A DNA stretch of 64,000 bases from Eucommia ulmoides (taxonomy: Eukaryota > Streptophyta > Magnoliopsida > Garryales > Eucommiaceae), in NCBI GenBank assembly GCA_016647705.1, contig CM028335.1, forward strand, positions 14,281,905 to 14,345,904, given 5' to 3'. The first letter of the stretch is position 1. Every line of letters begins with the position of its first letter. The notes under the pieces are model-generated. The model saw only the letters and a list, made by a program, of their open reading frames with translations. It had not been told where the DNA came from and made no database searches. The translations under genes were made by a program, and so were the position numbers. Shown here in pieces: positions 11,322 to 22,380 of this stretch.

Positions 11322-12077
11322 GGCCCCGTTTGGTAACCCATCTCATCCCAGAAATTCCCATTCCATTCCCAGATTTTTGGAAATTCTGTTTGGGAATAGC
11401 GTTTGGTAATTTTTGTTTCTGTTTCCATTTCATTTCCATTTGAGAATTGTGCCCACTTTTTTCTTAAGAAATGAGAAACAAAAAAAAGTTGTTTCTCATT
11501 ATTCCCATTCTATTCCCAAAACCCATGGTCACTATTCACCTACCGGCCGACCACCGCTCGTCGCCGACCACTGTCCGCCGTCGCCGACCGCCGCCGCCGA
11601 CCACCGCCGGCCACCGTCCGCCGCCGCCGACCACCGTCCGCCGCCGCCGGTCATCTCCGGCGACCGTCGCCGGTCACCGTCCGGTCGGAATTTTCCGGCC
11701 ACTTCCGGCAGTCGCCGGCGACGGCGCCATTGTCTTCCGGCCGGCGTCGCCGGTGCCACCGCCGTCCGGTCATCTTCGGCGGGGGGCACCGCCGTCTCCG
11801 ATGCCGGAGCACTGCTGTCGGCCGTCGTCGGACACCGTCGGCGACCGGTGATGGCGCCAGAGCATCGCCGGCCGGCCGATGACGGCGCCACCGCCGTCAG
11901 GCCAAAACAGAAAAGAAAAAAAAAAAAAGATTTTAGGATAAAATCGTTACCAAACACAATTCCTTTCCCAAAACAAAAAAAAATTATCGTTACCAAACGC
12001 GATTCTACTCCCAAAAAGAAAACAAAATTCCCATCCCACTGCTGGAATGGAAACAGAAACGGTTACCAAACGCCACC
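11322..12077. mobile_element. PIF/Harbinger-like non-autonomous element with GC-rich core
   Basis: Terminal inverted repeats GGCCCCGTTTGGTAACC (11322-11338) and the complement of GGTGGCGTTTGGTAACC (12061-12077), flanked by TAA on both sides (11319-11321, 12078-12080). A 3-bp TAA duplication with GGSCC/GTTTGG-type ends is typical of PIF/Harbinger and Tourist-like elements. The subterminal parts (CATTCCCATTCC-like) are inverted relatives too. The centre (about 11540-11900) is very GC-rich, made of GCCGCCGACCACCG-like units, and is open in several frames on both strands. No transposase seen. Confidence 0.75.
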
Positions 12078-12080
12078 TAA

Positions 12081-13238
12081 TTTACTCACATTTCCAATAT
12101 TCAACAAATGTTTAATTACTAAATGGAGACTACCTTTAAAGTCCCTAAAGTTATAATTCCAAATCCCAATTTCTCACATTTTATCGACACAATTATATTT
12201 AGCCAACTTAATATTTAGCCAACTTAATGAGTCGAACGTTCACCTCCTCAAAATTATGGAACTTATTTTACAACAACCACAATTATTAATCATACTTTTC
12301 AGCACCCTGACAGCTCTCAGAACTACTTAGGGAACATCCCTTGCTACTACAATATCTACCGCTTGAACTTGTTTTAACTGGTGCCCAACACCCGTGTACT
12401 GAATTTTAATATCCTTTCTTTAACACTTTCCTGACCTTGTAGACCCACTATCAAACTAACTGGGGGTACTGATTACATCTTCCCCGAATATACAAACTTT
12501 GATTTACCCAAATTTTGAAAAGTAATTTTATGCACACATGCTTACTCATACAAAAGGACTATCATCTCAGACCCACAATTCTCGGCTACTTTCTAAATGT
12601 CATTTTCTATTACGTTGTATATTTACTAACTCCACGAACTGTTGCTCCGTCTATCCGTCAGTCTAGAATGCACTACCAAATTAAATTCTTTTCCTAGTAG
12701 CGTCACAGTTTCCGCACATCCTTAGTTTCAACTAATACAACTTTCAGTTTGCCTAGAAGGCGATTTTATACTCATTTTGAATGTCGTTTCATATTCCAAC
12801 TTAAGTGTGTTCTGTTTTACTATCTAGTATTTTAATAACGACTTACTAAGTGCTACCGATAGTTATCTCATTGTCATGTCATACGCATATAGTTGTTTCT
12901 CGATTAAAATCTCACATTTCTAACTATTTACACTCCCAATCGTAATCTACCCATTACCACCATCGACAACACAACATCACTCAAATCCACCAACTGGTAA
13001 CATCACCATTTTGTCACATCACTACCTGCCAACAAGACAACCTACACGGAACGATGCCAATGCACTAACTAATGTAATAAAAGAACTAACACTCACGTAC
13101 CGAACTAACTTATTAACACCATTTCTCTTGTCCCCTACTGACTAGACAATTGACACGTCCTCCTATCTTGTGGTCTTCTACTGACACAACCACTGATAAG
13201 TTTACAGAACCTGTAACCTAGGCTCTGATACCAAAATT
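12081..13238 (-). pseudogene. gypsy-2 decayed gag/protease region and leader
   Basis: No open frame. The right end (13130-13239) aligns with the untranslated leader of gypsy-3 (CCCCTACTGACTAGAC, then AACCTAGGCTCTGATACC). The rest is where protease and gag should lie on the minus strand. Decay is far advanced. Confidence 0.55.
13222..13236 (-). other. Primer-binding site (tRNA-iMet type) of gypsy-2
   Basis: Minus-strand reading gives TTTTGGTATCAGAGC, next to the LTR terminus TGTCACACC at 13239. It orients the element right to left. Confidence 0.9.
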
Positions 13239-15601
13239 TGTCACACCCCACCCCGGACACCCATCATTGTGGGGCCAGCGTGACGTTGATACGACATCAC
13301 CTGAATATCCAACTTACTATAAACGACAAAATAAAAATGCAATCATAGAAGAAATCATAAGTATATTCACTTTCTCATTTAGGGACATCAGTCCTTACAA
13401 AAAAAAAAAAAATATTAATAACACGAATACAAAACCCTAAATCTCTTATTTAGTTTCCCCTCAAGTAGAACCCCCAAGATATTCATTCTCTATCGCACTT
13501 CCGGATTTGACCTAGTGCCAGTAGGGGACCGACTCCTAGCTATTTCACCTGCGAGTGTGCTGCCTTCTTAGTAAAACATTTTTTTAAAATAATAATAATA
13601 CTGTCTAAATAATACAACATTTAAATGGATCAAGCATAACGCGTATAAACAAACATATTTTGAACAGTAATATAAAAATTGTATACCACGAGAAATCTCT
13701 TTCTTCCTACCATTCCGAATCATCCTCTCTCTATATATATATCAAATATATAAAATTCATCCAAACCATCAGTATAAGATAATATGATAAAATACCAAAG
13801 ATGATAAAATAAAACACCACCTCTCAAACACCACACCACACCACTTATCACCATACCACATCACTCCAGACCACACCATGCCACACCACATCACATCACA
13901 CCTCGGCTAGCCATATGATCACTTTAACCTCATGATTGGGAGTTACAACGGTACCGTATCCCATAGGATATGCCTTCCTAGCGGGATATAACAACACTCT
14001 GCTGAACTGTGCCAGACGGGTGAAACAACGCTCCGCTGGACTATGCCAGACGGGTGAAATACCGCTACGTTGGACTATGCCAAGCGGGTGAATATCCACC
14101 ACCAATCTCTACCTCACCTCAACAAAAACAACTCATCTCCACCTCAACAACAACAACTCCGCCCACCATCAACTGACACCTCAACAACATACAATGAAAT
14201 CCACAATATCAGAAATACCCAAAATAACGCTTGATCCATGTAAGTTAGAAAATTCATCCATTTTAAAGTAAACACATTTTTCCATCATATATATATATAT
14301 GGAAATAGATTTTTGCAAGAAGACAGTACACTCACCTAATTATCTATTTTCGAAGGCTTTGACCACCTATTCTCTACCGGTACCCCGGTTTCTGCGAACC
14401 TAATAGTAACGGGGCCTAAATTAATATTTCATATAGAAATAACCTAACCATGCCATGCAAATCCTAATTTTTGTAATTTCCTATTCTTCGCATTTTCTTT
14501 TGGAAAAATTATAATTTAATTAACATCGCTCCGTTACGGTTTACCATATAAACTTTGTTCATATAAACGGTCTCATTATTTATTATTTCCATTTAGACAT
14601 TTTTTATACTAGTAATTAGTTTCGTAACCAGCTGCGAGATAATTAAATACATATATTAAGAGAGTTCAGAATTTTACCTTCCTCGGATTTTCTGTTGGCC
14701 GCGAGATTGGATTTTGGTTTTTTAGTAGGGTGGTTTGTGTAATTTTCCTTTATTTTCTTTTTTCTTCTTCTTTTCTCCCGCTTCTGTTTTCTTTTCCTGT
14801 TTCCTGTTTTGTGTTTCTGTTTTCGCTGTCGACGAGCCCTCGCTGCCGCTCACTTACTCCGATCACGCCACACACCTATGCGATCACCGACGGCCCACAT
14901 ACACTGGCGACACCCCACGACGATCACACACCCCAACGGCTTCCTCTTCTCTCTTTCTTTTTTTCGTTTTCTACCCTCATTTCCTTCATTTTCTTGTTTT
15001 TGTTTTCCTTCTAGATGACACACATACCCCCTACACCACAAGAGGAGACACACACCCTCAACAAAACCGACACCCCCGGCGACCAAATACACACACACAA
15101 CCATGCACAGAACACACACACACACAGACGATAACACCACCGCCGACGAGTTTTCTCTCTCTCTAACTCTCCACCGCCGGCGACGCTCAAACCACACACT
15201 CCCTCAACAAAACCCACACCGCCGTCAACCAAATACATACACAAAATAGCACACACAGTCTACAGAAAAACAAAGCACACACCTCCACACCGAAACGAAC
15301 ACAACACCACTATCACCGCCGGAATCACCTACACACACACGGCACACACAAAACACACACACACACACACATCATCACCAATTGAAAAGGAAAAACAGGG
15401 AACACACACATGCACTCACCGAAACAGACAGAAAACCACACACACAGCAGCCATACATACACCCGGACGACATACGCAACCCACCACCGGCGATCACCAA
15501 CCTCCGACGACTTACTATTCTTTCTTTCTTCGGTTCTCTCTTATTTCTCTATCTTTCTCTTTCTTCCTTGTTTTCTGGATTCTTCTCCCTTATCTCTATC
15601 A

Positions 15602-15643
<42 letters not shown>

Positions 15644-16138
15644 GCGTGTATACGTGATCAAAAGGCCGGCCAAGTGTTCTCTCCTCCTCCTCACATTTTT
15701 TTCCACCGCCTCATATGTGTGTGTGTGTATATATATATATTTATAAAAAAAGTAATTACACTTACCCCCTTTAGTTTTTGGTTAGGTATTATTAAACCCA
15801 TTCTAATTTAAATATTTGTGTAAATTACAATTTGACCCCTAAAAGTTACAATTTAATAATAGTTTACATCATCCTACCCTTGATTTTAAGTTACGATATA
15901 GATTAAACCCATTTTCCATTTTACATGTTTTGAGAAATTACATTTCGACCCCTACACTTTTTAAATCACCTAATTCATATTGCAAACCGTCCCATTATTT
16001 TAGTTAGAATGCTAATTAAACTCATTCTTAGTTTTAATGTTTTAAAAATTTGCACTTTATCCCCTAATATTGCCATCCACACCGTCATTTTAAAATGTGA
16101 CCCTAATTTACACGTATGACGAAGATTAGGGTCTTACA
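13239..16138 (-). repeat. 5' LTR of gypsy-2
   Basis: 2900 bp, the promoter-bearing copy. It contains the intron-like module (13549-14335), the three-copy 34-bp minisatellite (13991-14092), and a (TG)n microsatellite at 15606-15632 where the other LTR has a (TA)n run. A CA-rich low-complexity zone lies at 15010-15470. Ends GGTCTTACA at 16138. Confidence 0.9.
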
Positions 16139-16600
16139 TAAAACAACTCAAAATCTTGAACAATCCAAGAAGAGTAGGTTCGAGCCACCTAACAAATAAG
16201 AGTAGGTTCGAGCCACCTAACAGATATTTAGGTGGCACCTCTCGAGGATCTGGCTCACGATCGCAACTTCCTCGAGCTTTGATAGCCAATCAATCGGCTA
16301 GAAGCCTAGGCCCACGACAATCATATTATGGGCAGTACAAAATATATCTGGATAGAGTTTTAGCCAACAATTGTAGGGTAAGAGCCCATCGTTTAGCCAA
16401 GTTGGAACAGCCGTATGCTATCAATGTGGATCACGGGATCATTTCATTAGAGACTGTCCTATGGCGAGTCTAATATGTTTCTATTGTCAGGAGTCGGGCC
16501 ACATATCTCTATATTATCCGAAATCTATTGCTACACCTACACCTACTGCGAATAGTGTGAGAAGTATTGGTTCTAGCAGTATTTAGGGATGAGGTAGAGG
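16139..16600 (+). pseudogene. gypsy-1 gag, C-terminal part with zinc knuckles
   Basis: Resumes the gag frame broken at 5620. The motif RFEPPNRYLGGTSRGSGSR (16180-16240) matches the basic linker of gypsy-3 gag (FSGGTSRGTVFRPP). Two CCHC-type knuckles follow: one reads C-Y-Q-C...H...C around 16417-16458, the second C-F-Y-C...GH near 16477-16510 with its last Cys changed to Tyr. A one-base frame change lies between the linker and the knuckles. Knuckles bind RNA for packaging. Confidence 0.75.
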
Positions 16601-16867
16601 ATCGGCCGATAGACCTCTGACTCGAGGTCGTGTATTTGCTATCACTGAGTAGGATACCTAGGCTACCCCAGATGTGGTTACATGTATCATGTCTTTATAT
16701 GATAACGATGGACGTATATTTATCGATCCAGGTTTTACTCATTCATTTGTTTAGACGACTTTTATGATGCATGTAGGAAAATGTCCTACTTCTTTGTCAC
16801 ATGGTGTTATTATCTCTATTCCTGTAGGTGAGTCAGTGTTGATAGATAGTGTATAGGAAAATGCATG
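16601..16867 (+). pseudogene. gypsy-1 aspartic protease remnant
   Basis: The active-site region reads FIDPGFTHSFV near 16720-16755, the counterpart of LIDPGSTHSFVS in gypsy-3. It is followed by IPVGESV near 16820. In-frame stops occur before and after, and the sequence jumps from GESV to an RT start ([12 protein letters not shown]... frame) at 16868. About 500 bp present in gypsy-3 (roughly 48990-49540) are missing. Confidence 0.7.
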
Positions 16868-17570
16868 TTTCTCCGTGGGGAGCTCCAGTGTTATTCGTAA
16901 GGAAGAAGTATATCACTCTGAGGATGTGCATCGATTACAGGCAACTGAATAAGGTGACGATTCGTAGTAAATAGCCGTTACCTAAAATTGATGATTTGTT
17001 CGATTAGTTGCAGAAGGCCAGGGTATTTTTCAAAATAGATCTTCGATCAGGATATCATCAGTTGAAAGTTAGAGACAGTGACGTGTCAAAGACGACATTC
17101 CGTACGAGGCATGGACATTATGAATTTCTAGCGATGCCATTTGGGTTGATAAATGCCCTTGCTGCATTTATGGATTTGATAAATCGGATCTTCCAGCCTT
17201 ATTTAGATAAGTTCATCATCATGTTCATTCATGATATATTGATTTACTCCCAAAATAAGGAAGAGCACGCAAAAACACCTCAAAAATTGTGCTACAGATT
17301 TTGAGAGAGAAACAATTGTACGCAAAATTCAGTAAATGTGAGTTCTGACTAAATAAAGTTGTATTCTTGGGGTATGTTATCTCCAGTGATGGTATTCAAG
17401 TCAATTCAAAAAAAGTCGAAGTCGTTTTTCAATGAGAAAGACCGAAAAGTGTGACAGAAGTTCGAAACCTCCTGATATTAGCGGGTTATTACAGCCGGTT
17501 CGTATATGGATTTTCTGTTATAGTTGCCCCTTTCACCCATTTGACCCGCAAGGAAACTAAATTTAAGTAA
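16868..17570 (+). pseudogene. gypsy-1 reverse transcriptase
   Basis: RT copies the element RNA into DNA. Visible motifs: [16 protein letters not shown] near 16918-16970, the [13 protein letters not shown] block at 17032-17070, [20 protein letters not shown] at 17127-17185, and [10 protein letters not shown] at 17223-17255. The last is the YVDD-type catalytic box, with the first Asp changed to His (FIDD in gypsy-3). Frameshift at about 17290 and several stops. Confidence 0.85.
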
Positions 17571-18290
17571 ATTAACAAATGTGAACATAGCTTCCAGAAG
17601 TTGAAAAATAAATTGATATCAATGCCAAAACTTTTTCTCCCGACAAAAAGTGGTGGTTTTGTGATATACAGTGATGCTTCACACTAGAGTCTAGGTTGTG
17701 TACTGATACAACATGGCCACGTGATTGCATATACCTCTTAACAATTAAAGAATCATGAGCGTGACTACCCAATGCATGATTTGGAGTTGACGATTGTGTT
17801 TGCCTTGAAACGCTGGAGACATTATCTGTATGACTAGACTTGCGAGATATACACTGACCACCAGAGTTTGAAATATTTGTTTACTCTAAAAACATTGAAT
17901 CTGAGACAGAGGCGTTGGATGGAATTGATCAAGGATTATGATTGTACCATCCATTATTACCTTGGAAAAGGCCAATATTGTAGCAGATGCATTAAGTTAG
18001 AAATTGGCAGGTTTAGTTTCACACCTTTGAATTGTTCATACTAATCTATATGTCGAGCTGAGATCTCTGCGAGTCTAATTAGCAGCTGGTCAGACGGCAT
18101 CATTGTTTGCAACTTTGACATTAAGACCAACGTTAATCAATTATATTATAGAAGCACAGAAGTTGGATGCCTAATTGAAAAAGATCAGAGATGAAGTGAA
18201 AAATGGTTAGAGAACTGACTATCATGTTAGAGATAATGATAAAGCCTTAAAGTTTGAGAATAGACTATGTGTGCCTAATAATGCCGATTT
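17571..18290 (+). pseudogene. gypsy-1 RNase H and linker
   Basis: RNase H removes the RNA strand during reverse transcription. Recognisable: FVIYSDASH near 17658-17685 and [12 protein letters not shown] near 17850-17885. [19 protein letters not shown] lies at 17903-17960, then NIVADALS with frameshift near 17965. The region is aligned throughout with gypsy-3 47700-48200 but is broken by stops. Confidence 0.8.
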
Positions 18291-19300
18291 GAAAAAAGAT
18301 ATCTTAGAGGAAGCGCACAGCTCAGCATATGCAATGCATTCAGGCAGTACCAAAATGTATTGAGACTTGCGAGAACACTATTGGTGGAATAAAATGAAAT
18401 GTAAAATTGTAGAATTTGTTACCAGGTGTCTTGTCTGTCAGCAAGTCAAGATCGAGCACTAGCGTCCATATGAATTATTGCAGCCTTTGCCTATCCCAGA
18501 ATGGAAGTTAGAACATATCATGATGGATTTTGTATCGGGATTATCCCATACTCAAAAGGGATATAATTCCATTTGGGTGATTGTTGATAAACTTATAAAG
18601 TTTGCTCATGTTCTGACTGTGAAAACCACGTACTCCATGGACAAGTATGCAAAATTGTATATTGACGAGATTGTCAGATTGCATGGTGTGTCGGTTTCTA
18701 TAGTATCGGATAAAGATCTGGGATTTACATCGAAATTCTGGCCAAGTCTTTAAGCTGCTTTGGATACCAAGTTAAAATTCAGTACAACTTTCTATTACCA
18801 AACACACAGCCAATCAGAGCGTATAATTCAGACATTAGAAGATATGTTGAGAGGTTGCATTCTAGAATTTTTAGGTAACTGGAATGATCATTTAACATTG
18901 ATGGAGTTTGCCTATAACAATAGTTACCATTCGACAATTGAGATGATACCGTATGAGGCGTTATATGGTAGAAGATGTAGAACTCCAGTCTGTTGAACTG
19001 AAGTTGGAGAACAAAAATTATTGATGTCCGACATAACTCAGATGATAGTAGAAAAAAGTGAAAATGATTCAAGAAAAACTGAAGACTGCTCAGAGTTGGC
19101 AAAAGAGTTATGCTGATAAGCATAAACGAGAGTTAGAATTTGAAGTAGGTGATTATGCGTTTTTACGTATATCTCTGTGAAAAGGCATCATGAGATTTGG
19201 GATGAAGGAAAAACTAAGTTCGAGGTACATCGGGTCGTACAAGATTCTAGAACGGGTCGGTATAACGGTCTATTGACTAACCCTACCACCAGAATTGTCT
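18291..19300 (+). pseudogene. gypsy-1 integrase
   Basis: Integrase inserts the DNA copy into the host genome. The HHCC zinc-binding region is visible (SAYAMHSGSTKMY near 18325-18360 and [11 protein letters not shown] near 18428-18462). The DDE core follows: MMDFVSGL (18517), VSDKDLGFTSKFWPS (18703-18748) and SERIIQTLEDMLRG (18815-18856). Then YNNSYHSTIEMIPYEALYGR (18915-18972) and a GPYKILERVG-like stretch near 19225-19260. Stops interrupt at about 18752 and 18995. Confidence 0.85.
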
Positions 19301-19564
19301 AAATTGCAAGATGTTTTTCACGTTTCGATACTCAGGAAATATGTGCCAAATCCTTTACATGTGTTGACTTTTCAGCTAATCGAATTGAAGAAAGACTTGT
19401 CATACGTTGATGAGTTAGTACATATTCTAAACTGTAAAAATCAAGTATTGCAGATGAAAACGATCCCGTTGGTGAAAGAGCTATGGCGTAAACACTTCGT
19501 GGAAGATACGACGTGGGAAAGAGAAGAGGAGATGATGAATAAATACCCACATTTATTCGTTTAA
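19301..19564 (+). pseudogene. gypsy-1 chromodomain tail
   Basis: An intact frame from VFHVSILRKYVPNPLHVL (19315) to PHLFV stop at 19562-19564. The segment LSYVDELVHILNCKNQVLQ...VKELWRKH...EDTTWEREEEM corresponds to the chromodomain of Del/Tekay chromoviruses. In that family it follows integrase and steers insertion to heterochromatin. It places all three Ty3 elements here in that lineage. Confidence 0.8.
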
Positions 19565-19589
19565 GGTAACTAAAATTTTGGGATGAAAT

Positions 19590-19860
19590 TTCTTTTAGGG
19601 GAAAAATTGTGAAGCCTAATTTTTTCCACATGCATATTTCTAGTTTCATTTTGGAACATTTAGAAAAATAATGAGATTCATTGTGTTATTTAAATTTTAT
19701 TTTAAAAATTTTAGAGGTTATTGTGGTATTTAAAAGTTTGACTTTAAAAACTTTAGAGGTTAATATGTTAATTTTAATTTTGACTTTTAAAAAGTTTAGG
19801 GATTATTAAGTCATTTAAAATATAATTTTAAAAGTATCGGGATATAATTAATAGTTTTTT
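19590..19860 (+). repeat. Polypurine tract and truncated 3' LTR of gypsy-1
   Basis: TTTTAGGGGAAAAAT (19594-19607) is the polypurine tract, followed by TGTGAAGCC, the LTR start at 19608. Homology to the 5' LTR (2977-3165) runs to about 19860 and then stops, so about 1.5 kb of LTR is lost. Confidence 0.75.
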
Positions 19861-22080
19861 TCATTTCTTATTAAGATTGTCTTTTTCTTCTAATTCTTTT
19901 GATTTTTTTTTTTTTTTTTCTCTTAAGATGATCAACCAATTAATAATAAGAGAAAAATGATTAATGAACTACTTATCCATTCTGACAAGTATTGGGGGAT
20001 TTAAAATCTCAATTGATCAAATAACGTTGGTAGTGCGAGTTCTTTCTATACCAGATATACCGTACAAGTGTTATTTAATTCTCTTTGGATCTTTTACCAA
20101 CACTTATAATTCAAATATATAAACGACTTGGTCTAAGTATAGTGTAGAAAGTGAATACACTTAAGATGGCAAACTTGGAAAGCAAGAGTATCAACGATGC
20201 TAGAATTTTATGTACGCAATAAGTTTAATTTAATACTCAAATATTTAATATCTATATAGATTATTCTCAACACAAGTTTACTCGATTAAGTGGTTAAGAA
20301 CAAATTTAGCATGCTAGAAAAACTAAGAGAAACAATCAATTCACAAAAATTTCATCACACCAAGGATATTATCAAGATATAAAGAACTTGGATGAATCTT
20401 AAGCATGCATATACTCGATTTATAAATAACTCAATAACACATACGATTAGTAATCAATTTTTGTAAAAGAGTCTCATAGATTTTTCAGATCTAATCCAGA
20501 CCAATTTAGATCTAGTTTATTTGTAAATAGATGCTCAAATGCGATTTAAGACTAACGTAAGACTAGATATATCTCACCTAGATTGCGGTTGAAAAGACTA
20601 AACAAAAGAATCTCAAATTATCAACCATCAACGAGAAAATGTATATCTCAAATAGTTTGGTTTACAACAGAGAACTTTTATTTAACTCCCAAATTTTCAC
20701 ACATATATTTTTTTTTTCATTTTTTCCACTCAGATCTCACATATGAATGGAGTATTTTTTTGGGTTAATCCTCTCTCAGAATTTTGTGCAAAGTGTATTT
20801 AAACAGAAGAAAAGTTTTCTAAATCTAAAATTTGATTGTTGCTTAAATATGGACTAATTAGGCTTAAATGGACAAATCATATTTCTAAATAGAGTTAATT
20901 AATTTTAAACAAATAATTAGACCTTAATTAGATTTGTAAGAAGGATAAGTCTTTCCCAATTTGTTTTGACATTATTAGATTTGTAGTTTTGTCATTTAAT
21001 TTAGACCGAATTAAAATAAGTGATTAAATAATTTAATTTTTAACTTTCCTGACACTATTTAATTTAATTAAAAAATAGATATATAATTAGATAGTTTAAT
21101 GTTTCCTACCTGTCAAAACGGTTATTTTACTTTAATCAAATATCCAATCTATTCCATTTATCTAATTAGCAAAAAGACAAAATTTAAAGGAAAAATTATC
21201 ACTAACACCCTTTGTCTTTAAACACCCTTTGTCTTTAAGATAGATATCACGTTAATCCCTGATATTTTATCAAATACCAAAGAATTTTTTTTTTTTTTAA
21301 TAAGCACAATCAACCTCATAAATCAGAATTGACCAGCTGATATCATCATTTAAATTTACATTGTACTTTATAATATAAAATTCATTTCTAAAATTACTAT
21401 TGATCTTTCATGTGTAGTGACAAAATTATCCTTCATTAATTCTATTTTTTTTCCTTTTTTTTTTTTTCCTCCCACCACCATTTTGTCCGGCGATTTCCAC
21501 TGGCGGCTTCTGTTTGCCATTGTATTTTGTCGCCGACGACATTTTTTATTCTCTCTCTCTCTCTCCCTAGTTGTCATCCTCCTCCCACCCTAGTTCCCAG
21601 CTCCAAGCCCCGCGTCTCCTCATCGGGTCATGTAGATCCGTGAGTGGTCTATGCGTATTTGACGGTATGTTGGATCTACGCAGAGGTTTAGGGTAAAGAG
21701 AGACAGAAGAGAAGAAGAGGAGGAGATGAGAAGAAGGAAAATGAGCTGGCGGTAACGGTTGTGGGTTGGACAGTGATGGTGGCAACAGTGATTGTGGTAG
21801 GTTAAGTGGGTTGAGGGAAGAGAGAGAGAGATAAAGTTAAAAGGGTTACTATGATTTTATTTTTAATTTTATATATTTATAAAAAATAAGAGTAACTGAT
21901 CATTACCTTTTTTTATAATACTTGTTAAAAGCCAAAAAAATTACCGTGCTATCCAGCTACTAAAAACATGGATTGTCAATGGTAATTTCCAAACACTATA
22001 ATTTTACCTTTGCATTAGAAAGGGAAAAAAAGAGTTGGAGTTGCTTTTAAAAATCAAACGCCACCTCATCTATTTGTAGG
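19861..22080. other. AT-rich intergenic region
   Basis: No convincing gene. T and A homopolymers (19907-19920, 21283-21297, 21447-21468), a short direct duplication CACCCTTTGTCTTTAA (21207-21238), and a (TC)n run near 21552-21565. A purine-rich GAAGAGGAGGAGATGAGAAG tract lies at about 21710-21740. The short open frames at 21368-21785 come from this composition. The region may hold old transposon debris; nothing can be named. Confidence 0.6.
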
Positions 22081-22108
22081 TCGATATTTTTTAGGCAATT
22101 CAACAACG

Positions 22109-22380
22109 ATGCTCACTGGCACTCTTTCCGCCATTACTCGAACTCTCCCTTCTCTCCACTCTCCTTCAATTCCAGGTATATCCATGGATGAATCTCTACT
22201 GCGAATACTCTCTACGTATTTTACTTATTGCATTAAAATTGATTAAATTGCTCGGTCTCACACACAATGTCGCCATTTCCCGTACAAAAACACCTCCACT
22301 TATCCAGTTTGATTTTCGATAATTAACGTCTTTTGTAATCTTTCAGGACAGTGTTTGCGTTGAATCGCAGATGTTTACAA
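22109..22380 (+). promoter_or_regulatory. LDAH 5' leader with intron and two upstream ORFs
   Basis: A candidate first exon ends at 22175 (CCAG/GTATAT) and an acceptor lies at 22346 (TTTCAG/GA). The ATG at 22109 in exon 1 would give a 27-codon uORF that runs across the junction and stops at TGA (22361-22363). A second uORF, ATGTTTACAAATGG... (22371), has six codons and overlaps the main ATG at 22381 out of frame. The transcription start is not determinable; no clear TATA box was seen. Confidence 0.5.

Larger units (their letters stand above)
5621..16138 (-). mobile_element. gypsy-2: minus-strand Tekay-type element inserted in gypsy-1 gag
   Basis: Two long LTRs (5621-8518 and 13239-16138, about 2.9 kb each) with TGTCACACCCC and GGTCTTACA ends bracket a 4.7 kb internal region. 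The minus-strand polypurine tract (complement of ACTCTTCCCCTCTAAAGAAA, 8520-8540) adjoins the left LTR. The minus-strand primer site (complement of GCTCTGATACCAAAA, 13222-13236) adjoins the right LTR, so transcription runs right to left. The LTRs align over their whole length with few indels, but the internal region is so decayed that no pol frame survives. Flanks TGAAA/TAAAA fit a 5-bp target duplication. It shares its leader with gypsy-3 (compare 13130-13239 with 51110-51219). Confidence 0.9.
2974..19860 (+). mobile_element. gypsy-1: old Ty3/gypsy chromovirus (Tekay/Del type), interrupted by gypsy-2
   Basis: Layout on the plus strand: 5' LTR (2974-4713), tRNA-iMet-type primer site, gag (first part 4920-5620), then gypsy-2 (5621-16138). 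After it come the rest of gag, protease remnant, RT, RNase H, integrase, chromodomain (ends 19564), polypurine tract and the start of a 3' LTR (19608-19860). Direct-repeat LTR evidence: the run GTGTTATTTAAATTTTA and the following 190 bp occur at 2977-3165 and again at 19679-19860. Order PR-RT-RH-INT is that of Ty3/gypsy; a chromodomain after integrase marks chromoviruses. Many stops and frameshifts and a deletion between PR and RT show it is dead. Both outer LTR ends are truncated, so no target duplication can be read. Confidence 0.85.

Noticed and set aside
11413-12156. Open frames of 247, 160 and 126 codons on both strands
   Set aside because: They come from the GC-rich repeat core of the PIF-like element; no recognisable domain.
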